Positions 15,853-24,779 of a stretch of 24,794 nucleotides of DNA are shown one piece after another (within the stretch, counting starts at the first letter, position 1; each line of letters begins with the position of its first letter). The notes under the pieces were generated by a model. That model was not told the origin of the DNA, searched no databases, and saw nothing but the letters and a program-made list of their open reading frames with translations. The stretch is from Bacteroidales bacterium GP2. GTDB lineage: Bacteria; Bacteroidota; Bacteroidia; Bacteroidales; Muribaculaceae. The DNA lies in the NCBI GenBank assembly GCA_001701115.1, contig DAAJ01000102.1:38776-63569 (forward strand), in the 5' to 3' direction. Both the position numbers and the translations under genes were made by a program.

Positions 15853-17214
15853 TCAATCCTCCGGATTAGATTTGCGCCTGCTGCAAAGGTAGAAGATAAT
15901 TATTGATGCTGACGTAAGGAATTCTGAAACAAACAATGCAAGCCAGATTCCAGCATTGCCAAAAAAACGAGGCATTAGCAGGAAGGATGGCACAAGGAAT
16001 ATTATCCCTCGGAGGAGAGCAAAAACTATTGACGGCATAACTTTCTCAACACTTTGATAATATCCTATTGCAGTGAGATTGAATATGAAGAATACAAAGG
16101 CAGCGGAGAAAAGCGGGAATCCTTTTACCGCTATTTGTGCCGAAGGATTAGTGCCGTCAAGAAAAAGACCTGTTAACGCATGAGGAAAGAATATGAATGC
16201 GGCTGTGACAATCATGCCGCAACCTATAGCGGAGACAATGGCAAGCTTCTCTGTTGCCACTACGCGTTTATGGTAGCCAAGCCCATAATTATAGCTAATA
16301 ATAGGTTGGGCGGATTGGGCAATCGCATTTCCTATCATGAATGCGAAAGGGCAGTAGTAGCAGGCAATACTGAATGCTCCCACACCGTTGTCACCCATGT
16401 ATTTCATAAACATGAGGTTTCCCATAAGCATCAGCATTCCCATGGTTGCCTCTCCAAGAAGCGCCGATATTCCGATTTTGCACTGGTAGCCGATGTTTCG
16501 CATTGTCAACGCAATACTTTTTCGGCTCAGTTTTATTTTTATCAGCCGGAGCGTTTCAGCAAACTTGCCGAGATAGACAATTACCATGAATCCTCCCACA
16601 GCGCAGCTTATGCAGGTTGCGATAGCCGCGCCTCTTATGCCCATATCCAATGGGAAGATGTAGATATAGTCAAGGATGACATTCAGCACTCCAGGAATTA
16701 TATTACACCACATTGCATATTGCGGCGAACCATCAAGCCGGACAACGAATAATCCGATTGCCGCCCATGCCTGAAATAGACAGGCGGTGAATATCCATGG
16801 CATATAATCAGTGACGAGCGGCATCAATGATTCGGAACTGCCGAGTATCCGTCCGGTCGAAACCGGGGAAATGAGTGTTATGCCCAAAAACAGCAGGACT
16901 AAAACAGTTGCGGTAAGCAATGCCTGGGTAATGTTTAATCTTGCCGCTTTGACATTTCCGTTCGCAAGATGTATTGATGAAACAACCGAGGCTCCCACTC
17001 CGAGCATAAGGCTTATTCCCATTAATACCATAGTAGGGGAGATGCAGATGTTCACAGCAGCAAGCCCATCGCTTCCAACACCACGACCAACAAATATTCC
17101 GTCGGTTGCTGTTACAGCACACAAAGCCACCATTCCCAACAATGTGGGAATGAAATATATTTTGAAAAGCCGCGGTACTTTTATTGTTCCAAGGTCAATT
17201 GAATCACGTTGCAT
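15853..17214 (-). CDS. MATE-family efflux transporter
   Basis: An inner-membrane antiporter of the multidrug and toxin extrusion family, which uses Na+ or H+ to export organic cations or drugs. The 453-residue protein has about 12 hydrophobic segments. Family motifs include TDGIFVGRGVGSDGLAAVN in the first helices and, in the second half, GAFSIACYYCPFAF and AQSAQPIISYNYG. It resembles the MepA subgroup. It starts 27 bases after the sensor kinase stop with a purine-rich AGGAAAAG before the ATG, so kinase and transporter are likely one transcript. The substrate is unknown. Confidence 0.92.
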   Translation of the reverse strand: MQRDSIDLGTIKVPRLFKIYFIPTLLGMVALCAVTATDGIFVGRGVGSDGLAAVNICISPTMVLMGISLMLGVGASVVSSIHLANGNVKAARLNITQALLTATVLVLLFLGITLISPVSTGRILGSSESLMPLVTDYMPWIFTACLFQAWAAIGLFVVRLDGSPQYAMWCNIIPGVLNVILDYIYIFPLDMGIRGAAIATCISCAVGGFMVIVYLGKFAETLRLIKIKLSRKSIALTMRNIGYQCKIGISALLGEATMGMLMLMGNLMFMKYMGDNGVGAFSIACYYCPFAFMIGNAIAQSAQPIISYNYGLGYHKRVVATEKLAIVSAIGCGMIVTAAFIFFPHALTGLFLDGTNPSAQIAVKGFPLFSAAFVFFIFNLTAIGYYQSVEKVMPSIVFALLRGIIFLVPSFLLMPRFFGNAGIWLALFVSEFLTSASIIIFYLCSRRKSNPED

Positions 17215-17241
17215 AGATCTTTTCCTATGAAAAATCTGCGG

Positions 17242-18678
17242 TTAAACTGCAGCAGGGAGTTTGAATGTGAACTGGAGTCCTCCGTCATTGCCATTCCGCA
17301 CTGTTATCTCTCCACCCATTGCCGTGATTACCCTGCGCACCATAGGAAGACCAAGACCGGAGCCTCCTGTTTTACGGGTCCTGCCGGAATCAACCCTGTA
17401 GAAAAGATCAAATAACCTACCCAGATGCTCATTTTCAACCCCCATTCCATTGTCCGAGAACATGAAGATGTTGAATCCCCCTTCTGCCTTAATCCAGCGA
17501 AGGAACATCTTGCTACCTCCGGAATGCTTTGCAGAATTATATATAAGGTTCAGCAAGGCGTTTGTGAGTAACGATTCATTTCCCACAACCAGGCAATTTT
17601 CAGGAATGCTGTATTCAAACTTCATGTTTCCCGTCACTTGCCCATGTTTGATGTCTTCAGCCAATTGTGAGGCAAGTTTGTGGAAGTTTATGATTGTTGC
17701 ATTATGCACACTGCTCTTATCCTGCAGGCGCATTACCATTGCAAGGTCATTTATCAGAGTTGACAGACGGTCGGTGTTCTCCTTGGCACGCACAAGAAAT
17801 TTATGCTCAAGTTCTGGCGGCATGTCCTCTGATTCAAGTATTGTATCAAGATAGCCTTTGATAATGCCTACAGGAGTCTTCAGTTCATGGCTCACGCTCA
17901 TTCCAATCTGTCGTTCATGTAAAATCTTTTCCTGTTCGGCACGCATGCGGTCACGGTACAAGGTGAGCAGATGCTTGGAAACATCACCGAGTTCGTCCTT
18001 GGAGAACTGCCATGAATCTATGTCATCCGGTAGATGGTCCGATGAAACAGCTTCAGCAAAATCTCTCAGCGCGTAGACGTTTCGGCATACCGCCCTTACG
18101 CCGAAAAATGTCAGGACAGACAAAACAATGCCAAGCAGAATAATTGCAATCCAAACCATCGGATGTATGCTCAAGAATGTAAGCACTTCTCCTTCATAAG
18201 GCAACGCTGCAAAAGCATATATCTTGCCGTCCGGGCTTTTTTTCGAGCAAACCATGCTCCTGTCATCCTCAAGCATCATATCCTGCACTGCGGACAGGTC
18301 ATTATGGTAGATAAGGTTTTCAAATCCGGGCTTTACCTTGCCATTCTTATCATATACAATGATTGTTGCCGAAGAATTGTCAGCAACCATTTTCCCATTG
18401 CGGTCATACACTGTTATGCGAAGCGGAGCAAGAGTGGTATTGTCAATGAAAAGACGGATGAAATCTACAGTTTCATTCAAATCATCCCCCCTTTCGTAAG
18501 CATCTATAACGGTATTGCTCACATTCAGCAGGCGATTTTCGAGATTCTCCCTTTGCCTTTGTTTCTCATGTGAAACGAAATAAATAATCGTGATGCCGAT
18601 TATAAGCCATAGAAGCCCTATTAGCGGAAAAAACAATTTCCAATGCAGTTTTGAAAGGCTTTGTTTTGATACTTTCAT
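17242..18678 (-). CDS. Two-component sensor histidine kinase, no regulator nearby
   Basis: A 478-residue membrane sensor kinase. Membrane spans at about residues 15-34 and 173-195 flank a periplasmic sensing domain of roughly 138 residues with no recognised fold. A HAMP-like linker (about 196-245) comes next. The H-box is VSHELKTP (His264), the N-box NLIYNSAKHS (Asn381), G1 DNGMG (409-413) and G2 GGSGLGL (438-444). All catalytic motifs are present. No response regulator is in the window, so it is orphan at this locus. It sits between a small membrane protein (9 bases upstream) and a MATE transporter, which hints that it senses an envelope or drug cue and is co-expressed with the exporter. Confidence 0.93.
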   Translation of the reverse strand: MKVSKQSLSKLHWKLFFPLIGLLWLIIGITIIYFVSHEKQRQRENLENRLLNVSNTVIDAYERGDDLNETVDFIRLFIDNTTLAPLRITVYDRNGKMVADNSSATIIVYDKNGKVKPGFENLIYHNDLSAVQDMMLEDDRSMVCSKKSPDGKIYAFAALPYEGEVLTFLSIHPMVWIAIILLGIVLSVLTFFGVRAVCRNVYALRDFAEAVSSDHLPDDIDSWQFSKDELGDVSKHLLTLYRDRMRAEQEKILHERQIGMSVSHELKTPVGIIKGYLDTILESEDMPPELEHKFLVRAKENTDRLSTLINDLAMVMRLQDKSSVHNATIINFHKLASQLAEDIKHGQVTGNMKFEYSIPENCLVVGNESLLTNALLNLIYNSAKHSGGSKMFLRWIKAEGGFNIFMFSDNGMGVENEHLGRLFDLFYRVDSGRTRKTGGSGLGLPMVRRVITAMGGEITVRNGNDGGLQFTFKLPAAV

Positions 18679-18687
18679 AGGGAACCG

Positions 18688-19050
18688 TTACTTACGTTCT
18701 GGGGCATTACACCATATACATATAAGTATAAGTGCTGACAAAGAGATATTAATGAGCTGTCCGTTCAGCAACGGAGCGCCGAAAAGAATAAACCCGTTTA
18801 CGAGTCCATCTATCAAAAATAAAATTACCCCGATTGTAAGCCATTTTCGCATAGAGCCACTCCGGCTTATAGCAAAAACACCACCGGTGACTATCAGCCA
18901 TAGCGCAACAACGATCAATCCTGTGCCAACCGCCTTTTCAACAGATGAGCCGGAAGAGATTGAAAGGGTAAACCCTCCAATACCTCTTCCAATGCCTACC
19001 AGCACCGCAAGTATTGCGCCTATTACAACCAAATATTTTTTGAACTTCAT
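18688..19050 (-). CDS. Small four-helix membrane protein, unknown
   Basis: A 120-residue integral membrane protein with about four hydrophobic helices: KYLVVIGAILAVLVGIG, VGTGLIVVALWLIVTGGVFAI, WLTIGVILFLIDGLVNGFILF and LINISLSALILICIW. It has short basic loops and no catalytic motif. The ATG at 19050 lies 7 bases after the thrA stop and is preferred to the upstream in-frame ATG at 19074, which overlaps thrA. It precedes the sensor kinase by 9 bases, so it may be an accessory to that signalling unit. I do not recognise the family. Confidence 0.78.
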   Translation of the reverse strand: MKFKKYLVVIGAILAVLVGIGRGIGGFTLSISSGSSVEKAVGTGLIVVALWLIVTGGVFAISRSGSMRKWLTIGVILFLIDGLVNGFILFGAPLLNGQLINISLSALILICIWCNAPERK

Positions 19051-19057
19051 ATCCGGG

Positions 19058-21508
19058 TCAGCGTATATTAGCAATGGAGATTATGTCAGCAAATACTCCA
19101 GCCGCCGTAACCTCCGCACCTGCTCCATAGCCTTTGATTACCATAGGGTAATCATGGTAACGTTCGGTGGTGATTAAAATGACATTGTTGCTTCCTGCAA
19201 GATTGTAAAATGGGTGTTCGGAAGATACTGCTTCGAGCCCTACACTTGCCGCTCCTTTGTCAAGGCATGCCACAAACCTGAATCTCTGTCCCTTTTCATC
19301 TGCCGCACTTCTTTTCTCCTCAAACAAAGAGTCAAGCCCCTTTACTTTTGTAAAGAAATCATCCACGGAACCGTCAAAAAGTTCCTTTGGAAGCAATGGA
19401 TTGATTTTGATGTCCTCCATGTCAATGCGGTATCCCGCCTCACGTGCCAGTATCACGAGTTTGCGCATCACATCAGTGCCGCTCAAATCCACTCTCGGGT
19501 CTGGCTCGCTGTAGCCTGCATCCATCGCGCCACGCACCGCCTGGCTGAAAGCAATGTCTTTGCTCAGTTCATTGAAAATGAAGTTGAGCGTGCCGGACAA
19601 TACAGCTTCAATCCTGAGAATCTTGTCGCCGGAGTTAATCAGGGAGTTGATGGTATTGATAATCGGCAGACCGGCACCAACATTAGTTTCAAACAGGTAT
19701 TTCACATCCTTTGCACGGGCAATATTCTTGAGCCTGAGATAATGCTCAAACTTTCCGGATGCAGCGATTTTATTTGCAGCAACAACATTAATGTTATGGT
19801 CAAGCAGCTTTGCATAAAGGTCCGCTATATCCGCACTTGATGTGCAGTCCACAAAAACACTGTTGAATATGTTCATGCCTATTACCTCACGCGCTATAAG
19901 CTGCGGCGAGGAGGGGAGCCCTTCATTTTCAAGGCGGTGCCTGAAAGTGGAGATATCAATGCCCTCACGGTCAAATATGGCTTTTTTGGAATTGGCAATG
20001 CCCACAACCTTTAGCTCCAGTGCCTTATCGCGGAGAAGTTTCTCCTGCTGCAGGGCAAGCTGCTGGAGCAGGTGACGCCCAATGTTGCCAATTCCAATTA
20101 TGAAAAGATTAAGCACTTGGGTGTCAGAGAGAAAAAAACTGTCGTGAATTACATTCAGTGCTTTTTTCTGGTCCGATAATTTTATGACAAATGAAATATT
20201 GGTTTCCGATGCGCCTTGGGCACAAGCCTTGACGTTGATGCCGTTTCTGCCAAGCGTATTGAAAAGCCTGCCAGCCACTCCCGCAGCATGGCGCATGTTT
20301 TCACCGACAATAGCAACAGTCGCAAGGTTGTGCTCGGCATGAATCGGGTTTATTTCGCCAGATGCAAGTTCCTGGTAAAACTCCCTTTCGAGCGCCTTGA
20401 CCGAATTAGCGGCATCTTCATTTTTTACCGCAAAAGAGGTTGTGTTTTCACTGGACGCCTGTGATACGAGGAACACACTGATACCTTCTTTGGCAAGGGC
20501 ATTGAATATGCGGGCATTTACACCCACAATGCCTACCATGCCGAGACCGCTCACAGTGATAAGGCATGTATCGCTGATTGAGGATATACCTTTGATTGCC
20601 TTTCCGTCGCAACGTGCTTCCTCTGACTCCCTTGTGGCGGAAATAAGTGTTCCTGGTGCGGCAGGATTAAAGGTATTCTTGATAAGGATAGGTATGTTTT
20701 TGTGGAAAACCGGATAAATGGTTGGAGGATAGATGACTTTCGCTCCAAAGTTGCAAAGCTCCATCGCTTCCACAAAAGTAAGGTGGTCAATGACGTATGT
20801 GTTGCTGATAACCCTCGGGTCAGCCGTCATGAAACCGTCCACGTCTGTCCATATCTCCAGCACTTCCGCATCAAGTGTAGCAGCGATTATGGCTGCGGTA
20901 TAGTCGCTGCCTCCTCTGCCAAGGTTAGTAACATCACCTGAAAGATTATCGGAAGAGATAAATCCCGGCACAACGGCAACATTAAAGTCGCCTCCAGCGA
21001 ATGTGGCTGCAACAAGTTCGTTTGTCACCGGGTCAAGAACATGCTTTCCAAACTGGTCAACTGTTTTAATGAAAGCCCTTGAGTCGTAGAGCCGCGCACC
21101 ATTGATAATATGGCTTATAATCATGCTTGAAAGACGCTCTCCATAGCTGACTATAATATCAAGTGAGCGTGGCGAAAGGTCTTTAAGCAGGCTTACGCCC
21201 TTGAATATATTGGCAAGCTCGTCCAGCATTCCTTCAGCTTTCTTTCTGACATCAGCCCTTGCATCAACGCTTACCATGCCGGAAATGACATCTTCATGCC
21301 TCTGTTTTATCTTTTCAAAAGTTTCCGTGTACTCCGCAATATTTCCTGCGGCAGCAGAACGAGCTGTGGCGATAAGCATGTCGGTGACTCCTCCAAGTGC
21401 AGAAACCACTATGATTACAGGAGTCTCCTCAGCTTCCACAATTGACTTGACACTCTGCAGGCTCTTGACTGTGCCTACTGATGTGCCGCCAAATTTTAAT
21501 ACTTTCAT
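19058..21508 (-). CDS. thrA: Bifunctional aspartokinase / homoserine dehydrogenase I
   Basis: It carries out the first and third steps of the aspartate pathway: aspartate to aspartyl phosphate, and aspartate semialdehyde to homoserine. The 816-residue protein has an N-terminal kinase (KFGGTS at 5-10, GRGGSDYTAA at 198-206), two ACT regulatory domains (about 315-460) and a C-terminal dehydrogenase (IGIGNIG NAD-binding at 471-477, VAANKIAASGK at 576-586, NVGAGLPII, SGTLNFIFNEL, EPDPRVDLSGTDVMRKL). The layout matches E. coli ThrA, which is feedback-inhibited by threonine through the ACT domains; the same control is expected here. The ATG is 2 bases after the prfC stop. No homoserine kinase gene lies in the window. 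Confidence 0.96.
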   Translation of the reverse strand: MKVLKFGGTSVGTVKSLQSVKSIVEAEETPVIIVVSALGGVTDMLIATARSAAAGNIAEYTETFEKIKQRHEDVISGMVSVDARADVRKKAEGMLDELANIFKGVSLLKDLSPRSLDIIVSYGERLSSMIISHIINGARLYDSRAFIKTVDQFGKHVLDPVTNELVAATFAGGDFNVAVVPGFISSDNLSGDVTNLGRGGSDYTAAIIAATLDAEVLEIWTDVDGFMTADPRVISNTYVIDHLTFVEAMELCNFGAKVIYPPTIYPVFHKNIPILIKNTFNPAAPGTLISATRESEEARCDGKAIKGISSISDTCLITVSGLGMVGIVGVNARIFNALAKEGISVFLVSQASSENTTSFAVKNEDAANSVKALEREFYQELASGEINPIHAEHNLATVAIVGENMRHAAGVAGRLFNTLGRNGINVKACAQGASETNISFVIKLSDQKKALNVIHDSFFLSDTQVLNLFIIGIGNIGRHLLQQLALQQEKLLRDKALELKVVGIANSKKAIFDREGIDISTFRHRLENEGLPSSPQLIAREVIGMNIFNSVFVDCTSSADIADLYAKLLDHNINVVAANKIAASGKFEHYLRLKNIARAKDVKYLFETNVGAGLPIINTINSLINSGDKILRIEAVLSGTLNFIFNELSKDIAFSQAVRGAMDAGYSEPDPRVDLSGTDVMRKLVILAREAGYRIDMEDIKINPLLPKELFDGSVDDFFTKVKGLDSLFEEKRSAADEKGQRFRFVACLDKGAASVGLEAVSSEHPFYNLAGSNNVILITTERYHDYPMVIKGYGAGAEVTAAGVFADIISIANIR

Positions 21509-21510
21509 TT

Positions 21511-23091
21511 TTAAAATTCTGAGGTAAAATGGAATTTTATATCAGGGAAATCATTTTGCGCCATTTGAAGCACATACGCGGAATCGGCGAGGAAAACATC
21601 GCGCCCTTCGCGGTCAAGTGCCATGAACTGGTGCTTGCGTTTCTTGAAATTTTCAAGTGCAACAGGATTATTGCTCTCTATCCAGCATGCTTTGTAAAGC
21701 GAGATAGGCTCCCAACGGCATTGCGCTCCGTACTCATGCAGCAGCCTGTACTGGATAACTTCAAACTGGAGCTGTCCTACGGTGCCAATAAGTTTCCTGC
21801 CATTGAACTGGTTGGTGAAAAGCTGCGCCACTCCTTCATCCATAAGCTGCTGTATGCCTTTTTCAAGTTGCTTGGATTTCATGGGGTCGGAGTTCTCAAT
21901 GTACTTGAACATTTCAGGCGAGAAACTTGGCAATCCTTTGAAATGCAGAGTCTCGGAAGATGTGAGTGTATCTCCAATCTTAAAGTTTCCGGTATCGGGG
22001 ATACCTACAATGTCCCCGGGGTACGCTTCGTCAACTATACTTTTTTTCTGCGCCATGAATGCGGTAGGAGCAGCAAATTTAAGGGTCTTTCCGGAGCGGA
22101 TGTGCCTGTAAGGGGCGTTGCGCTCAAACTTGCCTGAGCATATTTTGACAAAAGCGATGCATGACCGGTGGTTAGGATCCATGTTTGCGTGAATCTTGAA
22201 GACAAAACCGCTGAAGGCATCCTCGTCGGGCTTTACCTCACGCTCCTCAGCTACAATCGGTCGGGGAGAGGGTGCAATCTGCACAAAGCAGTCCAGCAAT
22301 TCTTTAACGCCGAATGTGTTAAGCGCAGAACCGAAGAAGACCGGAGCAACTTTGCCCTCCAGATATTCTTTTTCATCAAACTCCGGATATACGCCTTCGA
22401 TAAGTTCAAGGTCTTCGCGCAGTTTTTCTGCATCCGCGCTGCCTACAGCCTCATCAATCCTCGGATCGTTTACATTTTCTATTTCGACACGCTCCGTAAC
22501 TTTCTGTTTGTCCGGTGTGAACAGGTCCAGCGAATGCTCATGGATATTGTACACGCCTTTGAATTTGGCACCTATATTAATAGGCCAGGTGAGGGGGCGC
22601 ACATTGATTTTGAGTTCCTGCTCAAGCTCGTCGAGAATATCAAACGGGTCACGTCCCTCACGGTCAAGTTTGTTTACAAAGATAATTACCGGAGTATTGC
22701 GCATGCGGCACACTTCCATCAGTCGCCTTGTCTGTTGCTCCACGCCTTTAGCAACATCCACCACAATGATAACACTGTCAACTGCAGTGAGGGTGCGGAA
22801 AGTATCTTCGGCAAAGTCCTGGTGACCGGGAGTGTCAAGAATATTGATTTTATATCCGCCGTATTCAAAGCCCATAACTGAGGTGGCAACAGAGATACCT
22901 CTCTGCTTTTCAATCTCCATCCAGTCACTTGTGGCTGTTTTTTTAATTTTGTTGGATTTTACGGCTCCGGCAATATGGATGGCTCCTCCAAAAAGGAGCA
23001 ACTTTTCAGTCAGTGTAGTTTTACCCGCGTCCGGGTGCGATATAATCGCAAAAGTTCGTCTGCGGTTTATTTCGTCAGTTAGCTGTGACAT
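21511..23091 (-). CDS. prfC: Peptide chain release factor 3
   Basis: RF3 is a translational GTPase that removes RF1/RF2 from the ribosome after peptide release. The ATG at 23091 (MSQLTDEINRRRTF) gives 526 residues, the normal size; an in-frame start at 23118 adds nine atypical residues. Motifs: P-loop HPDAGKTT (19-26), G2 region with RGISVATSVM, DTPGHQDF, and NKLDREG, followed by EF-G-like domains II and III (FGSALNTFGVKELLD, FKIHANMDPNHR). It is the first gene of the prfC-thrA-membrane-kinase-MATE run, and a divergent promoter lies in front. RF3 is distinguished from EF-G by its shorter length and lack of domains IV and V. Confidence 0.96.
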   Translation of the reverse strand: MSQLTDEINRRRTFAIISHPDAGKTTLTEKLLLFGGAIHIAGAVKSNKIKKTATSDWMEIEKQRGISVATSVMGFEYGGYKINILDTPGHQDFAEDTFRTLTAVDSVIIVVDVAKGVEQQTRRLMEVCRMRNTPVIIFVNKLDREGRDPFDILDELEQELKINVRPLTWPINIGAKFKGVYNIHEHSLDLFTPDKQKVTERVEIENVNDPRIDEAVGSADAEKLREDLELIEGVYPEFDEKEYLEGKVAPVFFGSALNTFGVKELLDCFVQIAPSPRPIVAEEREVKPDEDAFSGFVFKIHANMDPNHRSCIAFVKICSGKFERNAPYRHIRSGKTLKFAAPTAFMAQKKSIVDEAYPGDIVGIPDTGNFKIGDTLTSSETLHFKGLPSFSPEMFKYIENSDPMKSKQLEKGIQQLMDEGVAQLFTNQFNGRKLIGTVGQLQFEVIQYRLLHEYGAQCRWEPISLYKACWIESNNPVALENFKKRKHQFMALDREGRDVFLADSAYVLQMAQNDFPDIKFHFTSEF

Positions 23092-23115
23092 TAATTTCAA
23101 ATATTTAAGCGAGTG

Positions 23116-23123
23116 CAAAGTTA
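23116..23123 (-). promoter_or_regulatory. -7 box of the prfC-thrA operon
   Basis: On the minus strand this reads TAACTTTG followed by CAC, a perfect TAnnTTTG. The predicted leader to the ATG at 23091 is about 20 bases. No TTTG is found at the expected -33 distance. It forms a 9-bp inverted repeat (AGTGCAAAG with CTTTGCACT) with the opposing trmH box. Confidence 0.6.
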
Positions 23124-23144
23124 CGATTTTATATTAAAACTCAC

Positions 23145-23152
23145 TACCTTTG
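23145..23152 (+). promoter_or_regulatory. -7 box of the trmH-radA operon
   Basis: TACCTTTG followed by CAC is a perfect TAnnTTTG. The trmH start codon begins only 7 bases after its last base, so the transcript should start at, or a few bases before, the ATG. It faces away from the prfC box across a 21-base gap. No well-placed -33 TTTG is present. Confidence 0.6.
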
Positions 23153-23158
23153 CACTAT

Positions 23159-23926
23159 ATGGAAATAACAGCCTCCTTACGAAAATTTGTTATATCGCTC
23201 TCTTCGGCAAAGCACCGGCGTGAAGAGGGCGCATTTATTGCCGAGGGAACCAAATGCGTTTGTGACACGCTATCCGCTTTTTCATTGCGGTATCTCTTCG
23301 CCACCCAACGATGGATTGACGAGCATCCTATGCTTCCTCCCGGTGATATGCGCAAGACAATAGTTACCGGCAAGCGTGAAATTGAGAGGATGTCCTCGCT
23401 TAGCACACCGTCGGAAGTGCTTGCGGTTTATGATATGCCTAATATGTGCTTCAACCCTGGGATTGCGTCAAAAGAGCTTGTCGTTGCCCTTGACGGAGTG
23501 CAGGATCCGGGCAATGTAGGCACAATAATCCGTGCCGCGGACTGGTTTGGAGTAAGGCATATACTCCTTTCAGAGGATTGCGCCGATGCTTTCAGCCCTA
23601 AGACAATAATGGCAACAATGGGAGCGATTTCGCGTGTCCGGATTTGGCGCGGTGACCTGTATGCAATGCTGAGGGAGTGCGGTAATAATATTTTCGGCAC
23701 TTTTCTGGACGGTGACAGTATCTATGAAAGCCCTTTGTCTTCAACTGGAGTAATTGTAATGGGAAGCGAAGGCAACGGGATAAGTGATAATATCGGCTCG
23801 CTTGTAAGCAAGCGTATTCTGATACCATCTTATCCGGCGGATGCAGTGACAAGTGAATCGCTAAATGTTGGAATGGCAACTTCCATAGTCCTTGCGGAAT
23901 TTCGCCGCAGAGAAATAATGAAATGA
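23159..23926 (+). CDS. SpoU/TrmH-family RNA 2'-O-methyltransferase
   Basis: A SAM-dependent enzyme with the knotted SPOUT fold that methylates a ribose in rRNA or tRNA. The 255-residue protein has an N-terminal substrate-binding domain (FIAEGTKCV) and the three TrmH motifs: LDGVQDPGNVGTIIRAADWFG (split here as DGVQDPGNVG at 112-121), MGSEGNGIS (201-209) and the C-terminal ESLNVGMATSIVLAEF (233-248). It is of the rRNA RlmB type in general layout, but the exact target is uncertain. The start is the ATG at 23159, immediately behind the -7 box. radA follows after one base, so they form one transcript. Confidence 0.92.
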   Translation: MEITASLRKFVISLSSAKHRREEGAFIAEGTKCVCDTLSAFSLRYLFATQRWIDEHPMLPPGDMRKTIVTGKREIERMSSLSTPSEVLAVYDMPNMCFNPGIASKELVVALDGVQDPGNVGTIIRAADWFGVRHILLSEDCADAFSPKTIMATMGAISRVRIWRGDLYAMLRECGNNIFGTFLDGDSIYESPLSSTGVIVMGSEGNGISDNIGSLVSKRILIPSYPADAVTSESLNVGMATSIVLAEFRRREIMK

Positions 23927-23927
23927 T

Positions 23928-24779
23928 ATGGCAAAGGTAAAAAGTGTGTGGGTGTGTACCTCCTGTGGCGCTGATTCCCCGAAATGGGAAGGACGGTGCC
24001 CGAGTTGCGGCGCATGGAATACCATGGTGGAGGAGAAGGTGAGTGTTAAGCAGGGGAAAAGCCGCAGTCCGCTTGGCTCCACTCCAAATGCACGACCGCA
24101 GAAAGTGAGCGAGATAGAAACGGCGGAATTGCCCCGTATCACAATGCCGAGCAGGGAGTTGAACCGTGTGCTCGGTGGTGGTCTTGTGCCGGGCTCTATG
24201 GTGCTAATCGGAGGTGAGCCCGGAATAGGAAAATCGACCTTGGTGTTACAGAATACATTGTCGATTAAAAGCCGCACAATCTTGTATGTGAGCGGTGAGG
24301 AGAGCGCGGCACAGTTGCGTATGCGTGCGGACCGCCTTGGCAAGGTGAGTGACAATGTATATATTGTATGCGAAACTTCCCTTGACAATATTTTCAATCA
24401 TATAGAGAATACAAAGCCGGGACTTCTGGTTATTGATTCCATTCAGACAATAGCCAGTGATGAGCTTGAATCTCCGGCGGGAAGTGTAGGGCAGGTGCGG
24501 GAGTGTTCGGCACGCTTGCTGCGTTATGCCAAAGAGACCGGGGTACCGGTACTTATTGTAGGACATATAAATAAGGAGGGGAGCATCGCAGGTCCGAAGG
24601 TGCTGGAGCATATCGTAGATACGGTATTGCAGTTTGAAGGTGACCGGAATTATATGTACCGCATCCTGCGGTCAATAAAGAATCGCTTTGGAAGCACCTC
24701 TGAAATTGGCATCTATGAAATGTGCCGTCAAGGTTTGCGTGAGGTTACTAATCCTTCTGAAATATTGCTGCACATATAA
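23928..24779 (+). pseudogene. radA: DNA repair protein RadA/Sms, frame ends early
   Basis: RadA is a RecA-like ATPase that aids branch migration in recombinational repair. Visible parts: a four-Cys zinc finger (Cys10, 13, 24, 27), Walker A GGEPGIGKS (95-103), Walker B LLVID (166-170) and the RadA-specific KNRFG (251-255). The frame stops after 283 residues (NPSEILLHI), where family members continue about 170 residues into a Lon-like domain. One added base at 24771-24777 would restore a frame reading TYNGKVK, which fits the expected continuation. This may be a real frameshift, a sequencing error or a truly short RadA; the window ends 15 bases on and does not show the rest. The 5' part is firmly radA. 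Confidence 0.7.

Noticed and set aside
19214..19840. 208-codon open frame on the plus strand
   Set aside because: It is antisense to the homoserine dehydrogenase half of thrA, which is fully conserved.
22168..22881. 237-codon open frame on the plus strand
   Set aside because: It lies fully antisense to prfC, which has complete RF3 motifs; the translation resembles no family and has no proper start context.
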